Origin: Campylorhamphus procurvoides
Lineage: Eukaryota > Chordata > Aves > Passeriformes > Dendrocolaptidae
Length of the DNA: 64,000 nucleotides
Reading direction: 5' to 3'
Assembly (NCBI GenBank): GCA_013396655.1
Contig: WBMV01000146.1
Coordinates: forward strand, 45,477-109,476
Below, piece after piece: positions 58,901 to 64,000 of this stretch. Position 1 is the first letter of the stretch; every line of letters starts with the position of its first letter. The notes under the pieces are model-generated. The model was given only the letters and a program-made list of their open reading frames with translations, was not told the DNA's origin and searched no databases. The translations under genes and the position numbers were made by a program.

Positions 58901-61900
58901 AAATAAGGAGCCTCCAGCCAGGTCAGATCCAGGTGGGAGTGTCATCGGGACAGATGGAGAGCAGAGATCCAGGGGGGTTCCCTCAGAGGTGTCCTGTGTG
59001 AACACCAACACCTGCAGGGAGCAGCCCCAGAGCAGTAACTCCATGCAGATCCCAGGAGTGGCCAAGCAGGGCCTGGAGGACGAGGATCTCTCTGACTATT
59101 CCCAGGAGCTGTTCTCTGTTACCTTCGACCTGGGGTTTTCCATTGAAGACAGTGACAGTGAAATGCCTGAGGAAAACAGGAACACTGGTAACCCCAGCAA
59201 ACCACAGGGTGCCTTGGGGAGTCATGCAGGTGGGAAATCCACTGAGGATGGAAACATATTCCTGAGTTCCAGGCAGGAAACCTCACCAGGATGGGATTGC
59301 AGAAGTCTGGAGAGGAGAAACGTTTCCACACCTTTGTCACTCCTGAGCAGGGGCGTGAATGGCAGGGAAGGGGCAGAGGATGCTCCTGCTGCAGTGCCTT
59401 TCCTGAAGTCAGGAGGCAGGAGAACAGGAGGGGCATCACCTGAACCTTTGCCTTCAGCACTTTTGACCCCAATAAGTAGGAAGGAGGTGAAGGTCAAAGC
59501 TATCAAAAGAATTCCTATGAAAGCCTTCTCCAGTGCCAGGGAGGAAACTCCAGAGGTGCCTCTTGGAGATGAAGTCCATAAAAGCCCACGTGGGCAGAAC
59601 TTTGGGAATTCAGCCATGGATTCTCCTTTGGGAAGAGCTGCAAGCGTGGAAGACACCAAGCTCTGTGGATCCCGTGTGTCTGCAGCTGGAGGTGGGCATT
59701 TTGGGGGGACAGGTGTTAATGCCTTCATGTTTAGCAAACAGGATCCAGTATGTTTTGGATCCTCCACTGGGTTTTGTGGGTAAGGTGGGGAGGTTGAAAG
59801 GAAAAGGAATAGTGGCCATAATACTGAAACTGGTGGGTGAGGAGACTTCACCCTGCATCCAGGGTGATGGATGTGGGGGAAGGACTTGGAATTAAACCTC
59901 CTGAACCTCCTCACAAGTGTTAAACCCATGGGAGGTGTAATTGTGTGAGCTGCAACTGCCTTCAAAGCCCATTCTTAATCTCCTCAGGGTCGGATTCATA
60001 CTCACCTGGATCTGTTGATCCCTGAATCCATGCCTTCATATTTTCCTGTCACTGTTCCCAAGGAATAGAAACTCCGCTGTTGGATTTCTTTCCCTTTACT
60101 CACATGACAACTGACTTGTAATGAAAATTTTCTGATCACAACTTCAGCAGAAAACTGGATTCTCTTACAGGATCCCAGAACAGCTTGGGCTGGAAGGGAC
60201 TCATCCTGTCCCACCCCCTACCATGGGCAGGGACACCTTCCAGGTCCTTGTCCCCAGTCCCTCTCCAGCTCTCCTGGAGCCCCTTTAGGCCCTGCCAGGG
60301 GCTCTCAGGTGTCCCTGGAGCCTTCTCTTCCCCAGCTGAGCCCCCCCAGCTCTCCCAGCCTGGCTCCAGAGCAGAGGGGCTCCAGTCCTGCAGCATCTCC
60401 ATGGACTCCCCTGGACTCACAAACACTGACTGTTCCTTGGCTCCATTCAGTGCCCCCAGAGGGATCTGTGTCACAAAATACTGCCACAAGTGCAACTCTT
60501 GCTCAACTTTTAAGGGCTTCTGATCTTGGTTTCATGATTCCCCTCCCTTTTTCCATCTCTCTGCTGCCCAGGGTAATCACTTCCACTCCAAGACTCCCCA
60601 GGGAAGCAGGATTTATTGTACATCCCAGCTGGAGATTATCTGTTTTGATTAACAAGGCTAAAGAGAACAATATTTGCCCTGTGGATCAATAAATAATCTC
60701 CTTTGGAGGTACTTTTGTGAGAGAGGCAGGTTTTGATTGCTCACTTATAGCAATATTGTGTTGTGAACTGTGCAATTCCCAGTGACTGTTGTTGCTTACT
60801 GTCTTTGCTGCAGGAACCAGCAGTGAGAGCGAGGAAGAGATCGTTTTCCAGAGAAAAAACAGGATAAAAAAGAATGTTTTGAAGTCTCCTGATGTGAGTC
60901 TTAGCAAAAGAAAATAGGCAGGAGAAGCAAAATGACAATTCAAGCAGCAAACCAATCCTCTGTGCAATGCTGTTTGTTCCTGTTCCCACAGGGGATGGAT
61001 GAGAGCGACTTTGAGTCACCGCAGCGTCCTGTTACCAGGAAACGTCAGCACCCCCTGACCACGGTGAGTGCCTGGGGAAATGGGGGGCAATAATGGAAAC
61101 TCAGCCCTGCCTGCCTTCTTCAGTGCTTCCCAAGGTCTCAAAGATCACACAATCCCAGACTGGTTTGGGTGGGAAGGATCCTTAAAGCTCATCCAGTGCC
61201 AACCCTGACAGGGGCAGGGACACCTTCCCCTAGCCCACATTGCTCCGAGCCCCATCAAAAATCAAACACAAAAAATCAGGTGTTTCTTAAAACATGATGT
61301 TGAAGAGTGACTGAGTTCATCCCAGGGCCGGAGCCCCTCTGCTCTGGGACAGGCTGGGAGAGCTGGGGGGGCTCACCTGGAGAAGAGAAGGCTCCAGGGA
61401 CACCTGAGAGCCCCTGGCAGGGCCTAAAGGGGCTCCAGGAGAGCTGGAGAGGGACTGGGGACAAGGGATGGGGGGACAGGACACAGGGAATGGCTTCCCA
61501 GTGCCAGGGGGCAGGGCTGGCTGGGAGATTGGGAAGGAATTGGTGGCTGGGAGGGTGGGCAGGCCCTGGCACAGGGTGCCCAGAGAAGCTGTGGCTGCCC
61601 CTGGATCCCTGGGAGTGTCCAAGGCCAGGTTGGACGGGGCTTGGAGCCCCCTGGGCTGGTGGGAGGTGTCCCTGCCCATGGCAGGGGTGGCACTGGGTGG
61701 GCTGTGAGGTCCTTCCCACCCAACCCAGTCCATGATTTATGACTGTATGTACAGTGTTTCTTACTTTACTCTTCCTCACTGAGCTGTGTGCTCACTGTTC
61801 CCAGTCAGAGTCCAGCGATGACAGTGGGGACTTTCACCAGAACTGGAGCAGGACCAAAAGGAGCAGCTCCACAGCCTGGAACAAACAGCAGCCAACACGT

Positions 61901-64000
61901 GCCAAAAGGCAGAGGGTCAGGAGCAGCTTCACATCCAAGGTGTGTGACCTCACATGTCTCTCCTGGTTGCAGAAGGTCGTGTTTGCAGCAGTTGGCCTTG
62001 GAGCTGGAATGTGTCCATGGAGCAGGGCAGCTCTGTGGTGTTAGAACATTGGCCCAGCTATTTCACACCATGGTATTGCAAACACTGGGGCTGAAATCTT
62101 GGAACTCTGGATTATCTTAAACCTCCCATCCATTTCCTGGCCACTGGTAACACAGTTGTGAGGCCAAATAACAATTGACATTACAAGCAGAGATACTCAA
62201 GGATTAGTCAGCTCTGGGGGCTCAGGTTTTTGTCCACAAATTGTTACTATTTTCAGCATTGGGACACCTGATCATGAATTCACCCCCTGCTCTAATGGCC
62301 TCGACTTTGGATTGGAAACAGTGATGGGCCCTCAGCCCTAAATCTTGAGTCTTGGCTAAGTATTTGACACTTTAATTCAGCACTGCAGCAGGAGCAGAGG
62401 CAAGGCCAGAATCACTGTAAGTAAAAAGCTCTGAAATATTTGTGGCTGTGGTTCCACGGGACAGAAATTGCCATAATCAGGGCTCCATGGAACATTTTGT
62501 TGGATATTTTCCATGTTCTAACAATAATCTTCATTAGTAAGACTTCCCTACAGTTTTATGTTCTGCAATACAAAGAATAAGGTGGATTAAAATCCATTTT
62601 TCAGTTTGATTTAAACATGTTTTTTAATGTGAGACCAAAAGGGTCATAGAAAGAGAGTGTGTCTGCTTAGGAAATTCTACTCTGCCTTCACAAATGACCT
62701 CACCCAAACACCCTCAGTGGTGGCTGGATCAGAATTCCAGATCCACAGGAGATCCCAGGCATTCAAACCACTCTGACCAGTCCACCACCAGTCAGGGAGC
62801 TCTGTCAGGAGAGATCTGCACTTAGATCAACACAGATTGTGACCAGAACAGCCCCTGGCACTGAATCCAGTAAATAATGTAAGGAGCTGGCACCTGATTG
62901 TTTCCCAGGTGTGAGCAGGCTCTGTTCTGCTGCTTCCCAGAGCTTTGCAGGGCCTGCCCTCTCCGTGGCCCTTCCAAGCAGGAAGGATTCAGACCAATTG
63001 GCAAAGCACTGAGAGTTCTCCCTGTCAACAGGTGACTCTGCTGTGTTCCAGAATAACCAAAACTGTTCTGCAAAAGGAGCTGTCACTAATTCCTGTCCTT
63101 CGGGCTCCTGGACTGGTGTAAGCAAATCCCTGAGAGCCTTGGGCAGATCTGAGTGCCCATCAGGGCTGTCAGTGCAGCACCAGCTGCCTCAGAGTTCCAC
63201 CAACTAAGTACACCCAGGTTTGCAGCTCTGTGCTTCCTATTCCAAGTGTTTCGAAGGCACACAAGCCATTGCATTGGAGTTACTGGGATACATAATATTT
63301 GGGGGCTGTTTTTACGTGTTACAACTGAAATTATAGGAGAAAAAATTAGCTTAATAAAAAGTACATGAGACAAAACATCTTCCTCAGTTAACCTGTTTTG
63401 TTTCTATGTATGACCTTGGGAGTGTTTTGGTGTGTGGTTCTGATGGAGTTTAGGATCATGTCTCCTGCTCTGCAGTGATGTGTAGAGTGCCTCATCTTCC
63501 CTGGAAGACAAGCATCTCCTCACTAAAGAGCTGCACCATCTGATGGATCCATCAAACAGTAGATCCTAAATCCTGAGCAGAAAAGGCCAAATCTGGGGCA
63601 GGGTCTGTGTCTGAATTCTGACTGCATTTGGGTTTGGGGCAATCCAGCGCTTCAAAATCAAACCAGAGTTTTGAAAGCAAATGAAATGAGTAAAACTGGA
63701 TTTCTGAGTTATGAAGCCACCTGGTGGTTTTGGGCAGCTCTGCCACCACGTGTTGGTGACACTGCCTGTGCTGTTCTCTCCTCCAGGTGCAAACAGGGCA
63801 GGGGGTGCCCCGTGCAGGCCTGGTCAGTGGTTGCTCTCAGCTCTCTAACAAGCCCTGTGTGCTGTGCTTTGCAGGCTGCAGCCAGGCAGTTCCTGCAGGA
63901 GGAGGCAGAGCTGTCCCAGCACGGCGCAGAAGGGCTGTCATCAGATGAGAGTGATGGGTCTGAGGGCGAGCTGAGCTCCTCCATGGCCCAGTTCCTCAAC
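19499..64000 (+). CDS. FANCM: FANCM, Fanconi anaemia group M DNA translocase (5' ~19 exons, runs off the right edge)
   Basis: FANCM is the DEAH-type fork-remodelling translocase that anchors the Fanconi anaemia core complex and recruits the BLM-TOP3A-RMI complex. Joined exons give about 1,550 codons in one frame. The N-terminus MSGGRQRTL resembles the human one. Helicase motifs are intact: Walker A LPTGLGKT (residues 86-93), DEAH (189-192), SATPGSD, and motif [11 protein letters not shown] in exon 10. Exons 5-7 encode the insert that binds MHF1/2. Exon 14 (640 codons) is disordered and acidic, with a [15 protein letters not shown] segment probably corresponding to the FANCF-binding MM1 region, and [11 protein letters not shown] (1206-1216), the RMI-binding MM2. 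The C-terminal ERCC4-like nuclease fold and HhH domain lie beyond the window. It shares a promoter with FKBP3, and intron 4 hosts a gene on the opposite strand. Confidence 0.97.
20085..20230 (+). repeat. polypyrimidine tract in FANCM intron 1
   Basis: About 145 bases are nearly all C and T, interrupted by few purines and followed by a direct repeat of ttttataaag. The tract could form triplex DNA. Confidence 0.8.
20462..20660 (+). repeat. CR1 LINE 3' end
   Basis: Sense copy with gggtgggcaggccctggcac at its start and aaaccattccatgaatcc at its end, in FANCM intron 1. Confidence 0.9.
20746..20918 (+). CDS. FANCM: FANCM exon 2
   Basis: The acceptor is tttccag and the donor gtattg. It encodes the MVNDLSRG segment and the DEAH box within [13 protein letters not shown]. 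Confidence 0.94.
21490..21643 (+). repeat. CR1 LINE 3' end
   Basis: Sense copy, shorter and more diverged, in FANCM intron 2; ends cattccatgattctatgac. Confidence 0.85.
21762..21839 (+). CDS. FANCM: FANCM exon 3
   Basis: The exon has 26 codons, acceptor ttctcag and donor gtgagc. It encodes motif [13 protein letters not shown]. Confidence 0.95.
21950..22130 (+). repeat. CR1 LINE 3' end
   Basis: Sense copy in FANCM intron 3, with a small deletion near ccctgcatatgg. Confidence 0.9.
22458..22616 (+). CDS. FANCM: FANCM exon 4
   Basis: The exon has 53 codons, acceptor ctaacag and donor gtgagt. It encodes [15 protein letters not shown] through [16 protein letters not shown]. The 17.5-kb intron that follows holds the nested gene. 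Confidence 0.95.
25760..25905 (+). repeat. CR1 LINE remnant
   Basis: Sense remnant (gtgaggatggtcaaacactg, catccctggaggtgctcaag), diverged and without its 3' tail. Confidence 0.65.
26808..26979 (-). CDS. SOUL-family gene terminal exon
   Basis: The acceptor is ttcttgcag. It encodes [20 protein letters not shown] to the conserved C-terminus NEVWFLQRP; the TGA is complementary to 26808-26810. Confidence 0.94.
26808..32692 (-). CDS. SOUL/HEBP-family heme-binding-like protein, nested antisense in FANCM intron 4 (5 exons)
   Basis: Minus-strand exons 32692-32476, 29385-29294, 28294-28153, 27666-27483 and 26979-26808 join in frame to 268 residues. The last ~190 match the SOUL domain of HEBP1/HEBP2 (human HEBP2 is 205 aa): [74 protein letters not shown] and NEVWFLQRP. 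The 72-residue acidic N-extension ([29 protein letters not shown]) is absent from HEBP2. Family members bind heme or tetrapyrroles; the founding SOUL protein came from chicken retina and pineal gland, and this may be its orthologue, but I could not verify that. The residue equivalent to the axial His of murine SOUL (RHYGPAKW) is Gln113 here (RQYGKAKW). Alternative starts are at 32671 and 29383. Confidence 0.9.
27186..27343 (-). repeat. CR1 LINE 3' end
   Basis: Antisense copy between the last two exons of the nested gene (agaatcatggaatatcctga ... ctctgggggaaggacctt). Confidence 0.88.
27483..27666 (-). CDS. SOUL-family gene exon 4
   Basis: The acceptor is gtccccag and the donor gtgaga. It encodes [20 protein letters not shown] through the [13 protein letters not shown] strand. 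Confidence 0.94.
27818..28000 (+). repeat. CR1 LINE 3' end
   Basis: Sense copy in intron 3 of the nested gene, ending ctgggattctctg. Confidence 0.88.
28153..28294 (-). CDS. SOUL-family gene exon 3
   Basis: The acceptor is gtttgcag and the donor gtaatg. It encodes [20 protein letters not shown] through RYICEQNSS, the first strand and helix of the SOUL fold. Confidence 0.93.
29294..29385 (-). CDS. SOUL-family gene exon 2
   Basis: The acceptor is gtgttgcag and the donor gtactg. It encodes [20 protein letters not shown] and [11 protein letters not shown]. Its internal ATG (29383) could start a 195-residue form close to HEBP2 in length. Confidence 0.9.
30473..30612 (+). repeat. MIR-like (CORE-SINE) remnant
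   Basis: The order tattatcc, gagaattaacttggc, gaggtcacttagtaaatct, agctgagctgggaatcaaac follows the MIR consensus from its middle to the CORE end, with moderate divergence. It is an ancient amniote SINE inside intron 1 of the nested gene. Confidence 0.72.
31083..31345 (-). repeat. CR1 LINE 3' end
   Basis: Well-preserved antisense copy (gatcagccagtccaacccct ... tgggtgctgtcactgctcac) in intron 1 of the nested gene. Confidence 0.86.
32380..32860 (-). promoter_or_regulatory. CpG-rich promoter/first exon of the nested SOUL-family gene
   Basis: This is a compact CpG-dense island in otherwise AT-rich intron DNA, spanning exon 1 and its upstream flank. No TATA box is evident at a fixed distance. 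On the gene strand TAATCC (32812-32817) lies about 120 bases upstream of the ATG, matching the OTX/CRX photoreceptor-pineal motif. Confidence 0.6.
32476..32692 (-). CDS. SOUL-family gene exon 1
   Basis: The ATG is at 32692, with a second in-frame ATG at 32671; donor gtaagg, phase 1 exit. It encodes an acidic N-terminal extension with [16 protein letters not shown] and [20 protein letters not shown]. It lies in a CpG-rich block. Confidence 0.85.
36105..36242 (+). repeat. CR1 LINE 3' end
   Basis: Sense copy, diverged, ending gtctgtgattccat. Confidence 0.82.
38200..38400 (-). repeat. CR1 LINE 3' end
   Basis: Antisense, well preserved from tcatggaatggtttgggtgg to cctgcccaccctcacaggga. Confidence 0.9.
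38690..39218 (+). repeat. CR1 copy interrupted by a second CR1 copy
   Basis: The outer element begins attaggtattaggaagaaat and runs to ggctggtgggagg (about 38856). A second CR1 subfamily 3' end then occupies about 38857-39135, ending attccatgattatg. The outer element then resumes with cccctgcccatggcaggga to 39218. Confidence 0.85.
40159..40290 (+). CDS. FANCM: FANCM exon 5
   Basis: The exon has 44 codons, acceptor ggttgcag and donor gtaagt. It encodes the start of the MHF-binding insert including [20 protein letters not shown]. Confidence 0.95.
40414..40465 (-). repeat. short CR1 3' tail
   Basis: Antisense atcatagcatggtttgggtt ... ttaaagatcatc, about 50 bases, just after FANCM exon 5. Confidence 0.8.
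41110..41242 (+). CDS. FANCM: FANCM exon 6
   Basis: The acceptor is ttccacag and the donor gtgagg, with a phase 1 exit. It encodes [20 protein letters not shown] and GIMDGSK. Confidence 0.94.
41474..41602 (+). CDS. FANCM: FANCM exon 7
   Basis: The acceptor is ttccgaag and the donor gtcagg. It encodes [20 protein letters not shown] and a diverged linker. The weak-looking donor is supported by phase agreement with exon 8. Confidence 0.87.
42046..42147 (+). CDS. FANCM: FANCM exon 8
   Basis: The acceptor is ctttgcag and the donor gtaagt. It encodes [20 protein letters not shown] and HFQSWKKG, with a phase 1 exit. Confidence 0.94.
43140..43440. repeat. two CR1 3' ends in tail-to-tail orientation
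   Basis: A sense copy (about 43140-43265) abuts an antisense copy of another subfamily (about 43266-43440; agattgaaaaagccctctaa, gtccaaccactgacccagc). Confidence 0.82.
43704..43891 (+). CDS. FANCM: FANCM exon 9
   Basis: This exon opens the second RecA-like domain ([19 protein letters not shown]) and the [18 protein letters not shown] segment; donor gtacct. The acceptor is a NAGNAG tandem (cagcag, 43701-43706): starting at 43704 or 43707 keeps the frame and differs by one alanine. Confidence 0.92.
44512..44718 (+). CDS. FANCM: FANCM exon 10
   Basis: The exon has 69 codons, acceptor tcccacag and donor gtgagt. It encodes motifs V-VI ([30 protein letters not shown]). It is much more GC-rich than neighbouring exons. 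Confidence 0.96.
44745..45122 (-). repeat. long CR1 LINE 3' end
   Basis: Antisense, about 380 bases, including the gtccccagtccctctccagc and cccatctctcccagcctgtc part lost in most copies; it starts ~30 bases after FANCM exon 10. Confidence 0.9.
47322..47556 (+). CDS. FANCM: FANCM exon 11
   Basis: The acceptor is tctttccag and the donor gtaaga, with a phase 1 exit. It encodes [29 protein letters not shown] and [12 protein letters not shown] after the helicase core. Confidence 0.95.
47728..47825 (-). repeat. CR1 LINE internal 3' fragment
   Basis: Antisense fragment from ggacacctcccaccagccca to cagccactgcttctctggga. Confidence 0.85.
48990..49170 (+). repeat. CR1 LINE 3' end
   Basis: Sense copy of the gattgttggggtgtcctggg subfamily, ending ggatattccgtggttctctg. 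Confidence 0.83.
49938..50095 (+). CDS. FANCM: FANCM exon 12
   Basis: The acceptor is ccccacag and the donor gtgagt. It encodes [20 protein letters not shown] and an acidic linker. Confidence 0.94.
50352..50455 (-). repeat. CR1 LINE 3' tail
   Basis: Antisense tail (cacagaatccccggatggtt ... ccttccactctcccaggtt) 120 bases before FANCM exon 13. Confidence 0.83.
50575..50727 (+). CDS. FANCM: FANCM exon 13
   Basis: The exon has 51 codons, acceptor catgcag and donor gtaagg. It encodes [30 protein letters not shown]. Confidence 0.94.
52262..52495 (+). repeat. CR1 LINE 3' end with internal deletion
   Basis: Sense copy; after ggacacagggaatggcc it jumps to aaggttagattggacggggc, missing about 150 bases present in the 61312-61740 copy. 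Confidence 0.85.
53285..53525 (+). repeat. CR1 LINE 3' end
   Basis: Sense, well preserved, from gatattggggaggaattggt to ctgggattccatgattg. Confidence 0.9.
54011..54146. repeat. perfect 68-bp tandem duplication
   Basis: 54011-54078 and 54079-54146 are identical, each carrying gtatttatgtacaagaagaa and ending aaagaaaataaagaa. It lies in FANCM intron 13. Confidence 0.93.
56322..56485 (-). repeat. CR1 LINE 3' end
   Basis: Antisense, from gggataggttgggtgggaag to cagcttctctgggcagcct. Confidence 0.9.
57771..59691 (+). CDS. FANCM: FANCM exon 14 (long disordered exon with MM2)
   Basis: The exon has 640 codons plus one base after a gtccccag acceptor. It begins GDCSYEQQL, like human EGECSYE, and carries the [15 protein letters not shown] segment and the MM2 motif. 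I placed the donor at GGAG|gtgggc because it alone gives the phase needed by exon 15 (GG|A then TSSESEEEI). The frame stays open to 59783, but that reading clashes with exon 15. Confidence 0.9.
59085..59165 (+). other. FANCM: MM2 (RMI-complex binding) motif of FANCM
   Basis: [15 protein letters not shown] and the following acidic [11 protein letters not shown] align with human MM2, whose two phenylalanines dock onto RMI1-RMI2. The block is almost invariant inside a poorly conserved exon. Confidence 0.88.
60168..60385 (-). repeat. CR1 LINE 3' end with internal deletion
   Basis: Antisense; joins gggcagggacaccttccagg directly to tccttgtccccagtccctct, a different internal deletion from the 52262 copy. 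Confidence 0.85.
60814..60893 (+). CDS. FANCM: FANCM exon 15
   Basis: The acceptor is gctgcag and the donor gtgagt. It encodes [20 protein letters not shown], matching the human acidic/basic ESEDDEIFRRK segment. Confidence 0.9.
60992..61063 (+). CDS. FANCM: FANCM exon 16
   Basis: The exon has 24 codons, acceptor tcccacag and donor gtgagt, phase 0. It encodes [20 protein letters not shown], an acidic-to-basic linker. Confidence 0.88.
61142..61260 (-). repeat. CR1 LINE 3' tail
   Basis: Antisense, diverged (cacaatcccagactggtttg ... cattgctccgagccccatc). Confidence 0.82.
61312..61740 (+). repeat. longest CR1 LINE 3' end in the window
   Basis: About 430 bases in sense orientation, from the ggctgggagagctggggggg head through gggcaggccctggcacaggg to the cccagtccatgatttatgac tail. 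Its low divergence suggests a young insertion; it lies 65 bases before FANCM exon 17. Confidence 0.9.
61805..61939 (+). CDS. FANCM: FANCM exon 17
   Basis: The exon has 45 codons, acceptor gttcccag and donor gtgtgt, phase 0. It encodes [14 protein letters not shown] and a Lys/Arg-rich stretch. It resembles the human SSSDESENF region. Confidence 0.88.
63787..63822 (+). CDS. FANCM: possible FANCM 36-bp micro-exon
   Basis: Twelve codons ([12 protein letters not shown]) sit between a good acceptor (tctcctccag) and a gtcagt donor, phase 0 on both sides. Including it keeps the frame and gives spacing closer to the human VCNGNARRGIK segment; skipping it is also in frame. Confidence 0.45.
63875..64000 (+). 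CDS. FANCM: FANCM next exon, truncated by window end
   Basis: The acceptor is ctttgcag. It encodes [16 protein letters not shown], aligning with human ARKFLDDEAELSEED, then an acidic Ser/Asp/Glu run. It is open at the right edge. Confidence 0.93.

Overview
The window is ordinary vertebrate nuclear DNA, almost certainly from a bird. It holds multi-exon genes with GT-AG introns, CpG-rich promoters, and more than thirty truncated CR1 LINE 3' ends, the dominant avian retroposon; several look young. I see no bacterial, viral or plasmid genes and no CRISPR array. The gene order PRPF39(+), FKBP3(-), FANCM(+) matches the conserved amniote block (human 14q21), so the window is a syntenic segment read in the same direction.

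Layout. Positions 1-3181 are the upstream region of PRPF39, including an apparent assembly artefact (a 104-bp duplicate flanked by two single Ns). PRPF39, a U1 snRNP alternative-splicing factor, has 13 coding exons from 3205 to 13915 that join in frame to 669 codons. One intron carries a C/D box snoRNA that I identify as SNORD127, and another carries a candidate H/ACA snoRNA. FKBP3, a nuclear FK506-binding prolyl isomerase, lies tail-to-tail with PRPF39 on the minus strand (18745 down to 14921; six exons, 225 aa). FKBP3 and FANCM are divergent, with start codons 753 bp apart. This shared promoter holds a 215-bp tandem duplication that repeats a YY1/E2F-like motif.

FANCM runs from 19499 beyond the right edge. 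Eighteen confident exons and one possible 36-bp micro-exon give about 1,550 codons: the complete DEAH translocase, the MHF-binding insert, and the long disordered exon 14 with the RMI-binding MM2 motif. The C-terminal ERCC4-like and HhH part lies outside the window. The 17.5-kb intron 4 of FANCM contains a complete five-exon gene on the opposite strand, encoding a SOUL/HEBP-family heme-binding-like protein with its own CpG-rich promoter.

PRPF39 and its snoRNAs serve RNA processing, FKBP3 is a chromatin-associated isomerase, and FANCM remodels stalled replication forks. They are linked by ancient synteny and shared promoters rather than by a common pathway. No novel defence or mobile system was found. 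The most useful observations are the intronic snoRNAs, the nested antisense SOUL gene with a replaced heme-ligand position, the TISU start of FKBP3, the duplicated bidirectional promoter, and the assembly problem near the left edge. Exon limits come from reading splice sites and frame by eye against remembered family sequences; no alignment was run.
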